Assembly: GCF_001368795.1 (NCBI RefSeq)
Contig: NZ_LN831203.1
Coordinates: 137,480 to 199,317 of the forward strand
Reading direction: 5' to 3'
DNA from: Paenibacillus ihuae
GTDB taxonomy: Bacteria > Bacillota > Bacilli > Paenibacillales > Paenibacillaceae
Length of the DNA stretch: 61,838 bases
Positions 35,129 through 43,544 of the stretch are shown here, piece by piece. Positions within the stretch are counted from its first letter, which is position 1, and each line of letters begins with the position of its first letter. The notes beneath the pieces are model-generated. The model made no database searches. It was given only the letters and a program-made list of their open reading frames with translations, and was not told where the DNA came from. The translations under genes and the position numbers were made by a program.

Positions 35129-35332
35129 GCTCACAGAGACATAACTTCCAGCCAGAAATGAAACAGCTTTCATAATCTGATTTACATTATAGGTATAGGC
35201 CGGAGGACTGTCAATTGGCGGGCGGCCGACTAACCCTGTCCCAAAAATAAAGCCATTGCGCACATCCTCTGTATATGCTGGTCCTTGACAGGCGTATGAT
35301 ATATTAACATTAACGGCATTAAAAATCTGCAT
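35126..35332 (-). CDS. Possible small protein or gene remnant of unknown function
   Basis: A frame ending exactly at a strong minus-strand terminator. From ATG 35332 it would give about 68 residues containing FIFGTGLVGRPPIDSPPAY. No ribosome site precedes that ATG and the region upstream belongs to the divergent methyltransferase-like gene. I list it because a terminator this good implies that something was transcribed here. It may be the 3' end of a lost gene. Confidence 0.3.
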   Translation of the reverse strand: MQIFNAVNVNISYACQGPAYTEDVRNGFIFGTGLVGRPPIDSPPAYTYNVNQIMKAVSFLAGSYVSVS

Positions 35333-35348
35333 ACCAACAGGAGAGAAT

Positions 35349-36236
35349 ATGGAACGTAATAAAGTAATACCAGACAACATTACAGAAGAGGACCATCGGC
35401 TTTTCGCTTTATTAAGCGTTTATCTAAACCATACATCGGATTTCATCAGTAAAGAGGACATTGAGGAGATTGTTAACTATGGGGTCTCTGCGGAGTATGC
35501 TTTTAGCGTTGTATTCGCAGCTGCTTTAGGACTGGATATTGTTGATAATCCTGAGGATAAGGATCTGTTCAACAACTATTTCACCAAAATGATCCATAAA
35601 CTTGATCCTAATGAATACTATAACAATCCGTATTTTATGAATATCAAGATACCTGCAATCCGGATCGGCAATAGTGAACTCAAATATGAACAATACAAGC
35701 CTTACGAAGGCTTTGTCTGCAATGATATCATCACAACACAGGAAGGCAGGCAAATCCCGCAGATTGGTTTCTTTGAAACGGACTTTATGTTTCCGGCCAT
35801 TTTAGAGAACAACAGAATATGGATGACCATCACGCCGAATGAAATTGAAACCATGAAAGATCCTGTCGCTAAAGCTTTTGGTAATGTACTGACGTTTGGA
35901 CTGGGACTCGGCTATTATGCCTATATGATCTCTGAAAAAAATCAGGTTGAACGTGTTACGGTTGTTGAAAATAATGAACATGTTATTCAATTATTTAAGC
36001 AATATATTTTGCCTCAATTCAAAAACAGTCAAAAAATAAAGATCATCCAGTCCGATGCGTTTGAATACGCACAAGAACATATGTCCAAGGAGAACTATGA
36101 TTTTGTGTTTACGGATTTATGGCATGATGTTTCGGATGGAATGGACCTGTATTTGAGAATGAAAGGTTTTGAACAAGAACATCCGGCCACAGAATTTATG
36201 TATTGGATCGAAAAATCGATTTTGTGCTATCTATAA
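35349..36236 (+). CDS. Class I SAM-dependent methyltransferase-like (spermidine-synthase-like) protein
   Basis: 295 residues, ATG with AGGAGAG upstream. The N-terminal ~165 residues are helical and unfamiliar. Residues ~180-265 form a Rossmann fold: LTFGLGLGYYAYMIS (glycine loop), VERVTVVENNEHVIQLF (acidic end of strand 2 for the ribose), KIIQSDAFEYAQ and YDFVFTDLWHDVSD. This order resembles spermidine synthase and its non-catalytic relatives. The protein ends abruptly (WIEKSILCYL), shorter than I would expect, so a C-terminal truncation is possible. Substrate unknown. Confidence 0.65.
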   Translation: MERNKVIPDNITEEDHRLFALLSVYLNHTSDFISKEDIEEIVNYGVSAEYAFSVVFAAALGLDIVDNPEDKDLFNNYFTKMIHKLDPNEYYNNPYFMNIKIPAIRIGNSELKYEQYKPYEGFVCNDIITTQEGRQIPQIGFFETDFMFPAILENNRIWMTITPNEIETMKDPVAKAFGNVLTFGLGLGYYAYMISEKNQVERVTVVENNEHVIQLFKQYILPQFKNSQKIKIIQSDAFEYAQEHMSKENYDFVFTDLWHDVSDGMDLYLRMKGFEQEHPATEFMYWIEKSILCYL

Positions 36237-36289
36237 CTTACGACGGCCTCCGAATTACTCCAGTGAATTTAACCCCTGCACACCTGCGC

Positions 36290-36326
36290 GAAAAAAGTCC
36301 CGGTGATCAAAAAGCATCCCCGGGAC
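36290..36326 (-). terminator. Terminator after a gene remnant
   Basis: GTCCCGG (36297-36303) pairs with CCGGGAC (36320-36326); on the minus strand the stem is followed by TTTTTTCG. It follows the coding remnant that stops at 36352. Confidence 0.7.
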
Positions 36327-36351
36327 CTCCATTTATGCTTATCCTGTAACG

Positions 36352-36432
36352 TTATTTCTGGCTTGCAAGGAATTCATCAAGCTGCTCATGCTTCTCGGTA
36401 AAGAACTTGGCACCATTCAAAGGATTTTCGCA
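36352..36432 (-). pseudogene. 3'-terminal remnant of an unidentified gene
   Basis: The minus strand reads CENPLNGAKFFTEKHEQLDE followed by FLASQK and a stop, directly before a minus-strand terminator. A stop codon lies a few codons upstream, so no start remains. The composition looks like a real protein C-terminus that lost its 5' part when the SDR gene arrived. The family is not identified. Confidence 0.4.
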
Positions 36433-36445
36433 ATAGCACTACCGT

Positions 36446-37216
36446 TTACAGATGCGACCCGCCGGTCGCATCCAGCATGTGTCCCGTCACCCATCGACCG
36501 TCTGGCGACGCCGTGAAAGCAACGATGTCCGCGATATCAGATGGTTCACCGACACGTCCAAGCGCGGACATCTCTCCGGCAAACTTACGTCCTTCTTCTG
36601 TATGCAGCCACGGAGCATTGACGTCCGTATCGACGATGCCCGGCATGACGGAGTTAACGGTGATCCCACGTGGACCCAGAAGCTTGGCCAGGTGCAAGGT
36701 GAATGTATTGAGGGCCCCTTTAGTTAAGTTATAGGCCAGAATACTCGGATAGGCAATACGTGTCACTCCAGATGAGATATTGATAATACGACCACCGTCC
36801 CTCAGTCGTCCAAGCGATTGTTGTACGAGAAAAAACGGCGCTTTGACATTGACTGCGAACAGCTGATCGAACTCTCCTTCGTTCGTCTCTTCAAATAACG
36901 AGGATGTGCCAATGCCTGCATTATTGACCAGAATATCGAATTGATTGCTGCCTGTCCTGCGAATGAGCTCCTCATCCAAACTCTTAAGCAGCCGATCGAC
37001 TCCGTCCAAGGTATTGAGATCTGCACCGACGGCGAAGGCTTTGCCACCCGTTGCTTCGATAACGTTGACAGTCTCATCCGCAGCATCTCGCCGTGTGCCG
37101 TAATGTACAACGACAAGCGCACCTTCAGCTGCGAGGCGCAGTGCAATCCCTCTGCCGATCCCCCGGCTGGCTCCTGTTACAATAGCGATTTTACCTTCCA
37201 GACGTTTTATATACAT
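36446..37216 (-). CDS. Short-chain dehydrogenase/reductase (SDR)
   Basis: 256 residues from ATG 37216 (AAGGAG upstream). Classical SDR: cofactor loop TGASRGIGRGIA, LVNNAGIG, catalytic Ser in INISSG, Tyr-Lys in YNLTKGA, PGIVDTD and the C-terminal DGRWVTG. HYGTRRDAA after strand 2 suggests NADP(H) preference. It probably reduces or oxidises a small carbonyl compound. Transcription comes from a MerR-type promoter at 37249-37280, so the MerR gene upstream should control it. A ruined second copy lies at 6055-6280. Confidence 0.92.
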   Translation of the reverse strand: MYIKRLEGKIAIVTGASRGIGRGIALRLAAEGALVVVHYGTRRDAADETVNVIEATGGKAFAVGADLNTLDGVDRLLKSLDEELIRRTGSNQFDILVNNAGIGTSSLFEETNEGEFDQLFAVNVKAPFFLVQQSLGRLRDGGRIINISSGVTRIAYPSILAYNLTKGALNTFTLHLAKLLGPRGITVNSVMPGIVDTDVNAPWLHTEEGRKFAGEMSALGRVGEPSDIADIVAFTASPDGRWVTGHMLDATGGSHL

Positions 37217-37248
37217 GTAGATCCACTCCTTATCATTTGGTTGATGCC

Positions 37249-37280
37249 ATAATAAACCCTCCCCAGAAGGGGAGGGTCAA
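37249..37280 (-). promoter_or_regulatory. MerR/BmrR-type stretched promoter with operator dyad
   Basis: On the minus strand TTGACC (37275-37280) and TATTAT (37249-37254) are separated by 20 bases instead of 17. The spacer holds the perfect dyad ACCCTCCCC-N4-GGGGAGGGT (37256-37277). This layout, and even the sequence, matches operators of MerR-family multidrug regulators such as BmrR. The start point would be about 26 bases before the SDR ATG. Confidence 0.8.
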
Positions 37281-37299
37281 GAGTGTATCGCTATCTTTT

Positions 37300-38127
37300 T
37301 TAAGCCCGATCGATTGGTACAATTACCTCAGCCATTCGGAGCTGGCCGTAGATTTCTTTGTCAGGCGTCAAATAAACCTCTCGTACCGGAATTTCCTCGC
37401 ACAGCCCGTATCCCTCTTCAGCGATCCATAACCGAACCACCTCACTTGCTTTGCAATTGTCCTTATAGGGGTCGCACTTGTGGGTATAGAAGGCTGCTTC
37501 CTTTATTCCAGACAATTGATGAACCTTCACCCTGCCGCTCTCAGGTATCTCCTTAGAAACAGGAATAGCGACCTCGATATCCGAAGGCTCTTCGACGCGG
37601 TCAGCCCGCCTATGCCAGATGATGGTTAGGTTGAGATCTGACTTTTCGCCCTGTGAGCGGACATACTGCTTAAGTTCATCGAGTATCAGACACAGTTGGG
37701 TTTGAGGCAAAATCCCGCGGATGGAAGCAACGAGAACTGGTTCCACGCTTCGCAGCGAGATTCCTCCTTCCGCTGCACCCTCCGCCGCATGCCGTTCAAT
37801 CTTCACGATACGCTCATTAATCTCTGCAAGTTGCCGCTGAGCCTCCTGAATCTGTTGCTCCAGCTCCTTCCGCTTACTAAGCAACGTACGCTCCGCCAGT
37901 GCCAGAGAGACCGGTCCGCTCAACAACGGGCGCATCATTTCGAGCGTTAATCCTTGTTCTTTGAACCCCGAGATACGACGGATAGTAAGCAGTTGCTCCG
38001 CCGTATAAAAACGGTATCCCGATTCTTTGTCTACTCTCGCAGGCTTTAACAAGCCCAGTTCATCATAATGCCGCAGTGTCTTTACCGTCACACCGCTCAT
38101 TTTGGCAAACGTCCCAATCTTGTACAT
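37300..38127 (-). CDS. MerR-family regulator with GyrI-like effector domain
   Basis: 275 residues from ATG 38127 (GGGGGG upstream). The winged helix-turn-helix is classical: MYKIGTFAKMSGVTVKTLRHYDELGLLKPARV, then YRFYTAEQLLTIRRISGFKEQGL. A coiled-coil helix (~80-115) leads to a GyrI/SOUL-like small-molecule domain (~125-275: VEPVLVASIRGILPQTQLCL, REVYLTPDKEIYGQLRMAEVIVPI). This is the BmrR/BltR architecture: it binds the stretched SDR promoter and activates it when a hydrophobic or cationic ligand is bound. Its N-terminal part exists again as a pseudogene at 6301-6522. Confidence 0.9.
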   Translation of the reverse strand: MYKIGTFAKMSGVTVKTLRHYDELGLLKPARVDKESGYRFYTAEQLLTIRRISGFKEQGLTLEMMRPLLSGPVSLALAERTLLSKRKELEQQIQEAQRQLAEINERIVKIERHAAEGAAEGGISLRSVEPVLVASIRGILPQTQLCLILDELKQYVRSQGEKSDLNLTIIWHRRADRVEEPSDIEVAIPVSKEIPESGRVKVHQLSGIKEAAFYTHKCDPYKDNCKASEVVRLWIAEEGYGLCEEIPVREVYLTPDKEIYGQLRMAEVIVPIDRA

Positions 38128-38217
38128 CCAGCCCCCCCTTATCTGTACTCCCGCCTGGCTGGCACCCCATATAGCCGTTTTCCCATAAATTCACTATAGT
38201 TATCAAGAAATCAATAT

Positions 38218-38252
38218 AGTAAAAAGACACTGAGATCCTATTCATCAGTGTC
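38218..38252 (-). terminator. Terminator of the ABC-F gene
   Basis: GACACTGA (38226-38233) pairs with TCAGTGTC (38245-38252); on the minus strand it is followed by TTTTTAC. It lies 95 bases after the stop at 38347 and ahead of the MerR gene. Confidence 0.65.
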
Positions 38253-38346
38253 ATTATTGTTGATACTTTTCCACCAACATCTTATTTCATCGTTGGACTC
38301 AGACTCATTCACTTTAGCCCTATTATTTCAATCCGGGGATTAGGAT

Positions 38347-40089
38347 TTAGAGCAGCTTAATCAGCTCTTCTAGCTCTTCAACCAAACCTTTTGCCAGTTC
38401 AAAATCAGTATTTTTTAAAGCCACTTCTATTTTTGTTTCCACTGATTTTTTCTGTTGTTCAGTTTCTAAGTAGTCTTTATCAAAATGACTGGCATAAATC
38501 ATCTTTCTGAATTTTCGCATACTCATTTTTCTAATGGTCTTATCGTCAATGATCAGGACATAATCCATACCATTCACCACAGAATAGAAATCATGAGAGA
38601 TCATGAGAATCGCACCCTTATAGTCCCCAATGGCTTTCTCCAGTGCTATTTGTGTATAGGTGTCTAAATGGCTTGTCGGTTCATCAAGAAGCAATACGTT
38701 TGCTTTACTGGCAGCAACTTTAGCCAATTGAAGCATGTTTTTTTCTCCGCCGGACATAGATTCTATCTTTTGATTAACAATTTCTCCTTCAAAGCCATAG
38801 TTTGAGAGATACGTTCTAATCTCATCATAAGTTGTAAAACCGGCCTCGATGAATTCCTCAAGAATAGTATTGGAATCCTTCAGCATTTCGCCTTGAAGCT
38901 GAGATAAATAAGCCACTTTAACATCAGCATTGATCTCAATGGAATCATGATTATTTTTATAAATCTCCCGGAGTAAAGTCGTTTTACCGGTGCCGTTTGG
39001 ACCGATAAGGGCTACTTTATCCGTAGATTTTATCTCAAAGTTAACATTTTCTAAAAGCAGCTCATCAAAGGCAATACTATAATCATTAACATTTATAACA
39101 ACGGTATCTTCAACTATTTCATGATCCACACCAAAACTGATATCCGGTTGCTTAATATCTACGAAGGGTGCTTTAATTCTGCGCGCTTCCAATCTTTCCT
39201 GAAATTTAACCCTGGCTTTTAATGCTTTCCCTCTGGATGCTTCGGAATTATAAGTTGCGATAGCTCTAAGATTATCGATGATATTGTCGTTTCTCTTAAT
39301 TTCTTCCTCTTCAGCGACTGCGAGTTCTTGCAGCTCAATTTTAGTTTGAAGTAAGAAGAAGTTATATTCAATATATCGCCCGTCAAACTCTTGGATCTCC
39401 ATGTTTTCAAGGTGAATAATTTTGTTGAAACAATGATTCAATAAATAACGGTTGTGCGTAACAACCAGCAGAATTCCTTTGTGAGAATTAATTAGATGTT
39501 TAAGCGCATTAAGGTTTTCAAAATCCAAAAATACATCAGGTTCATCCATAATCATCAATTCTGGACTATTAAGCATTTCCTTCATTACCTGAATAAGTTT
39601 GAATTCCCCGCCACTCAGATCAGATACCCTAACATCTTTGAGCTTCATGAGGTCTGCCAGATTTAGTTTCTTATTAATATTGCTTTCGTAATCATCCCCG
39701 CCCATTGCATCAAATGCATCTAAAGCTAATTGATACTTTTCAAGCAACGGATCAATATCTGTGGCTGTCTCCATTTCAGTGAGAATAGAGTTTATTTCAT
39801 TTTGAATCTTAATAAACTTTTCGCCGATATATTCAAAAACTGTTGTTTCTTGAGATTTGTCTGGTTGAGAGAACTGACTTACATACCCAATTGTGCAAGT
39901 TGGGTCTATCTCTAATCTGCCCTCATACAAATATCTTTCTGGATCCATCAATATATCGATCAGTGTGCTTTTCCCGCTGCCACTCGTTCCAATAAAAGCG
40001 CAATGTTCTGCCTCTTCAAGCGTAAATGAAATGTTTTTATATAGTTCTTTTTGCGGAAATGCGAAGGATAAGTTTTCAACTTTTATCAT
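38347..40089 (-). CDS. ABC-F family ATPase, probable ribosome-protection/antibiotic-resistance type
   Basis: 580 residues, no membrane helices. Two ABC domains: Walker A GTSGSGKST, signature DLSGGE, Walker B MIMDEPDVFLD, switch VVTHNRY in the first; GPNGTGKTT, MSGGEKN, LLLDEPTSHLD and MISHDFY in the second. The ~80-residue helical linker between them (about 240-320, ELAVAEEEEIKRN...ALKARVKFQERLEARR) is the P-site tRNA-interaction motif region. ABC-F proteins either act as translation factors or dislodge antibiotics from the ribosome. The A+T-rich composition differs from its neighbours. It lies immediately downstream of the biosynthetic operon, so self-resistance is a possible role. Confidence 0.85.
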   Translation of the reverse strand: MIKVENLSFAFPQKELYKNISFTLEEAEHCAFIGTSGSGKSTLIDILMDPERYLYEGRLEIDPTCTIGYVSQFSQPDKSQETTVFEYIGEKFIKIQNEINSILTEMETATDIDPLLEKYQLALDAFDAMGGDDYESNINKKLNLADLMKLKDVRVSDLSGGEFKLIQVMKEMLNSPELMIMDEPDVFLDFENLNALKHLINSHKGILLVVTHNRYLLNHCFNKIIHLENMEIQEFDGRYIEYNFFLLQTKIELQELAVAEEEEIKRNDNIIDNLRAIATYNSEASRGKALKARVKFQERLEARRIKAPFVDIKQPDISFGVDHEIVEDTVVINVNDYSIAFDELLLENVNFEIKSTDKVALIGPNGTGKTTLLREIYKNNHDSIEINADVKVAYLSQLQGEMLKDSNTILEEFIEAGFTTYDEIRTYLSNYGFEGEIVNQKIESMSGGEKNMLQLAKVAASKANVLLLDEPTSHLDTYTQIALEKAIGDYKGAILMISHDFYSVVNGMDYVLIIDDKTIRKMSMRKFRKMIYASHFDKDYLETEQQKKSVETKIEVALKNTDFELAKGLVEELEELIKLL

Positions 40090-40159
40090 AGGATTACCTT
40101 TCTTTATAACTAAATTTCTGACTATTATTTGTGACTATTATTAGATGTACTGAAGAGTT

Positions 40160-40188
40160 AGAATAACACTGTTTACAGTCAACTTCAA
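40160..40188 (-). promoter_or_regulatory. Promoter of the ABC-F gene
   Basis: On the minus strand TTGAAG (40183-40188), 17 bases, TATTCT (40160-40165). It places the start about 64 bases before the ATG at 40089. Confidence 0.45.
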
Positions 40189-40236
40189 TCAATTCACATT
40201 AAAGTTGTTCGTTAAATCGAAAAACACAACTGGCAT

Positions 40237-40266
40237 TGTCACCAGTCAATGAATTGTTCAGTGACA
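40237..40266. repeat. Inverted repeats in the operon-ABC-F spacer
   Basis: TGTCAC (40237-40242) pairs with GTGACA (40261-40266). On the minus strand a short overlapping stem ACTGG/CCAGT (about 40230-40247) is followed by a T-rich stretch. The two structures compete, as in ribosome-mediated attenuators before ABC-F genes, but I found no convincing leader peptide. The rest of the 270-base spacer (40090-40361) is A+T-rich and otherwise featureless. Confidence 0.4.
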
Positions 40267-40361
40267 TTAAATTATGTCAATTATAAAAGAATGAGTAAAT
40301 TCTTATGTTAGAAACTACTCCGAGAGCTTTACTTGACCCATCCTAATTCCTTAAAATATTC

Positions 40362-41909
40362 CTAAATGAATAGGGTGCCTATACTGAATTCAATATGCAG
40401 CGGAGCCGCCTTATCCCAGGTTTTGCAGCCGATTCCGATTTGCACGATTTCGCCGATCCCGCTTGTGGCCAGCACTTCCATGTCTTCAGTCCCGTCCTTC
40501 CGGGCAAACCCGAACGTATAACTCTCCTTGCGTTTCCTGATATACAATACGATGCCGTTGACGCTGTTACCCTGGAACTCCGTGCTGCACAAAGCCCGAA
40601 AGTCTCCAATTTTGGAGAGCATCACAGCGGTTCCGTTAATCATTCCCCAATAATAGAGCTCACCTAATACCGTGCGGAAAACAATCCCGGACTGAAATAA
40701 TACGTCATCATGATAAGGAAGCACTTCCATTTGCATGGACAAATGAAAGTCCCCCCTCAGAAACTCCGTTTGCCGATACATCGCTTTTGGCGAGTTGTCG
40801 GAAATCCAGCAGTTATACAACTTGTCTCCTCTAAAGATAAAGCGGGCTTTATTGCCATCAAAGGCGATGATGCCGTCCTCGTTGTTTTCCAGCAGAAATT
40901 GGCTGGCCATAGTGTCATGTTCCTTGCAGCCGTCCGGATTCAATCTCTTCCATTCCTCTCCGACGTCTATCAGACAATGGCGCATGCGCCGGTCCGCTTC
41001 TCCCGCAGTAGCGGTTTTCTCCACGATATCGAAGTTTTTTTTGCGCACGGCGTTAATAATGTAGCTGTTGATGACCAAGTTCCATTCCCCGATCAAATCG
41101 TTCTTCGCGGCCATCAGCTCCTGTATGACACTCTGGGCTTGGCCAAAGTATTCTTTCAAATGATTAATCAGTTCGGTATAGGCCACTTCTTTGTGCTTCA
41201 CAATTTTAAACAAAGGCAAGCTAATGGAAGCGGCGGTAATGGGATCGGCCAAGGGCTGATCCATTAACGTTATTTCCCTGTAAGGCTGTTCATACAGCCC
41301 AGAGGCAAGAAAATCAATACAATCCAGTATGATGCTTGTTTCGTGAAGGGGTTTGCGGCCGTTTTTTTCCATGGCATACACTTCATGAAGCGGATAAACC
41401 GCCTTATAAGACTCATACATGGCTGTTACAACATCGAAGGGAATGGCAAATTCCTCGTATTTTTGTTCCTCCGTCTTCTTTTGACAGCCATCCAGCACGA
41501 AAAAAATATTCTTATCGTCGTCGTATCCCTTAATCAGGAACAAATGCTCCCAATCGGAGGTCTTATAATGATAGGAATAGAATAATTCCCGTAAATTCCC
41601 CGGTACGAATACCGGATTATGCAGATCAATCTCCGCCTTTATAGAAGAGATCAAATCATCGGACAAGGCGAGCGTTTTCAGCTTCAGTCCGAAACGGGGC
41701 ATCATTTCACGGGTGTATTGAAAAATCTCATCGGAGTTATCAGTCAGATTATAGTAGGCCCTCATTAGTTTCAAGCAAATATAGAATAAATTTCCCCATC
41801 CGGGCTGCAGGCTTTCGATGGCTATTCCCAAGGGCTTCTCAAAGCAACTGATATAATCAACCGTATAATTGTCGCGATTGGGCTTTAACTGAACAATAAC
41901 CTTCCTCAT
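40362..41909 (-). CDS. BtrH-like acyltransferase with C-terminal beta-sandwich
   Basis: 515 residues from ATG 41909 with GAGGTG 6 bases upstream. Residues ~1-330 resemble the BtrH N-terminal fold: DYISCFEKPLGIAIESLQPGWGNLFY places a cysteine near the start, and WEHLFLIKGYDDDKNIFFVLDG gives the His-Asp region of a papain-like transferase. In butirosin assembly BtrH moves an acyl group from a carrier protein to an aminoglycoside. The last ~190 residues (FDGNKARFIFRGDKLYNCW...SGIVFRT...YYWGMING) look like a DUF1349/concanavalin-type sandwich. It is the last gene of the operon. I infer transfer of the carrier-bound amino acid to the product. Confidence 0.65.
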   Translation of the reverse strand: MRKVIVQLKPNRDNYTVDYISCFEKPLGIAIESLQPGWGNLFYICLKLMRAYYNLTDNSDEIFQYTREMMPRFGLKLKTLALSDDLISSIKAEIDLHNPVFVPGNLRELFYSYHYKTSDWEHLFLIKGYDDDKNIFFVLDGCQKKTEEQKYEEFAIPFDVVTAMYESYKAVYPLHEVYAMEKNGRKPLHETSIILDCIDFLASGLYEQPYREITLMDQPLADPITAASISLPLFKIVKHKEVAYTELINHLKEYFGQAQSVIQELMAAKNDLIGEWNLVINSYIINAVRKKNFDIVEKTATAGEADRRMRHCLIDVGEEWKRLNPDGCKEHDTMASQFLLENNEDGIIAFDGNKARFIFRGDKLYNCWISDNSPKAMYRQTEFLRGDFHLSMQMEVLPYHDDVLFQSGIVFRTVLGELYYWGMINGTAVMLSKIGDFRALCSTEFQGNSVNGIVLYIRKRKESYTFGFARKDGTEDMEVLATSGIGEIVQIGIGCKTWDKAAPLHIEFSIGTLFI

Positions 41910-41929
41910 TTCCGGCACCTCGTTTCCGA

Positions 41930-42751
41930 TTAATTCCCTGTACTTTCATAATGTTTAAGACCCGTCTTCCAAAAAAGTAAGGAACCAATAAAAACGGCTA
42001 TGCCGACAAATAAAGTGAGGAATATCCAAATCCAGTGATGCCGCTCTGCGATAAAAAAACGGGAGGGATAATAATTGACGAAAGCCAGGGGGATGCAGAA
42101 TGTGAGAATCCATTTGATCAGCTTTGGATAGATGGACAACGGATACGCAATAAATCCTCTCATTTGATAAAACAACAGCTCCTGAATCTGCCCCGATTTG
42201 GTAGTCCAGAAAGTCATAACGGCAGAGAACAAAAGCAAGGCCCCTTGAATTAAAGTTCCTCCGATCAGTACTAAGACAATAGCCAGCACGTTCTCCAGCG
42301 ACAGTGAAAGTTGAAGCCTGCTGTACGAATAAAAGAACAAAAGGAGGCCTAATGTGCCATGCCCCAAGGTTGCCATTACATCCGACTTTCGTGCGATTAC
42401 CTGAAAGAAAGGAGCAACCGGTTTGGTTAGATATCCGTCAAACTCCCCCTGATGGACAATTCCTTCAAAATCCCGAACGCCGGTAAAAACTAAAATGCAT
42501 ATACTGTAAGTCAAAAATACAAAACTATACAGAAATAGAAGCTCACCAATATCCCATCCTCCGATTTCAGAAAATTTCTGCAGAATCAGATACAGCGATA
42601 TTATGGTCACACATTCTCTTATTAAAACAGCAAGAGACAGCAGAAACGTATCCAGTTTATACTGCATTCGGGACATCATCGTCATTTTCAGAAAGCGGAA
42701 ATACAATACGAAATAACCGGACAGGCTGTGTTTTTGAAAAGAGTTCCGCAT
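41930..42751 (-). CDS. ABC-2 type exporter permease (second subunit)
   Basis: 273 residues, six hydrophobic segments, with FEGIVHQGEFDGYLTKPVAPFFQVIARKSD, the amphipathic cytoplasmic loop typical of the COG3694-type ABC-2 permeases. PLAFVNYYPSRFF near the C-terminus is also family-typical. It starts 4 bases after the stop of the other permease. The pair forms the membrane pore of the exporter encoded in this operon. Confidence 0.85.
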   Translation of the reverse strand: MRNSFQKHSLSGYFVLYFRFLKMTMMSRMQYKLDTFLLSLAVLIRECVTIISLYLILQKFSEIGGWDIGELLFLYSFVFLTYSICILVFTGVRDFEGIVHQGEFDGYLTKPVAPFFQVIARKSDVMATLGHGTLGLLLFFYSYSRLQLSLSLENVLAIVLVLIGGTLIQGALLLFSAVMTFWTTKSGQIQELLFYQMRGFIAYPLSIYPKLIKWILTFCIPLAFVNYYPSRFFIAERHHWIWIFLTLFVGIAVFIGSLLFWKTGLKHYESTGN

Positions 42752-42755
42752 CTTT

Positions 42756-43544
42756 TTATCCCCCTTGGATAACCAGCTTGTACTGGGCTTTTCTCCAAAT
42801 TAAGCACCCGATGGTCAAGAGCACGGCAATCCATAGAACCTGACCGATATACAACGACCATATTTCATGTAAAGTTGCCTTCCCAAGATAAATACTTAAT
42901 GGTGTAAAGTAAATAGCCTTGAACGGCAGCCATGCCAGTATATCCGCCATCCAATCGGGCATGAACCATAGCGGTATTACGGCACCCGACAACAGCAAAA
43001 TCAGCGCATTCTTAATCGTAACGATGCTCCATGTATGATGAACCCAGAAAGCAGACAGCCAAACAATGAGATTAAAGCTGTACAAGACAAAATAACTCAA
43101 TACCAGGCTCACTACAAACAGTACAATAAACACTGTTTGCTCGGGAACGACAAGGTCAAAAATGAGAAATGCCAAAATCAGTACAGGCAGAACCTTAGTC
43201 CATATGTTGTAGAGGACTTCTCCCAGGACTATAGAGAATATGTAATCGAGGAAACGGACAGGCCGCAATAAATCGGCTGCAATCTCGCCGGTGTGAACCT
43301 TATGATCGATCACGAATTCATTCATGGAGAGCATGGCGCGCATAATCATTCCCAAAACGGAATATGTGATCATTTCTTCCCGTGTAATCCCTTCAAATAT
43401 TTGCCTGCCTCCATAAACCGCATCCCATATGGCGGCTCCGATAAAAATCGTCAATATGGAGTTGAACAAGCCCAGAAAGTATTGAAGGCGGTAAATAGCA
43501 TGGCTTCGAAACGACCTGCTCATGAATTCCACATATGTCCTCAT
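42756..43544 (-). CDS. ABC-2 type exporter permease (first subunit)
   Basis: 262 residues with six hydrophobic segments. FVIDHKVHTGEIAADLLRPVRFLDYIFS is the conserved loop of the COG4587-type permeases, and WMADILAWLPFKAIYFTPLSIYLGK is their C-terminal signature. The start ATG overlaps the stop of the ATPase gene. It works with the following permease and the preceding ATPase. Confidence 0.85.
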   Translation of the reverse strand: MRTYVEFMSRSFRSHAIYRLQYFLGLFNSILTIFIGAAIWDAVYGGRQIFEGITREEMITYSVLGMIMRAMLSMNEFVIDHKVHTGEIAADLLRPVRFLDYIFSIVLGEVLYNIWTKVLPVLILAFLIFDLVVPEQTVFIVLFVVSLVLSYFVLYSFNLIVWLSAFWVHHTWSIVTIKNALILLLSGAVIPLWFMPDWMADILAWLPFKAIYFTPLSIYLGKATLHEIWSLYIGQVLWIAVLLTIGCLIWRKAQYKLVIQGG

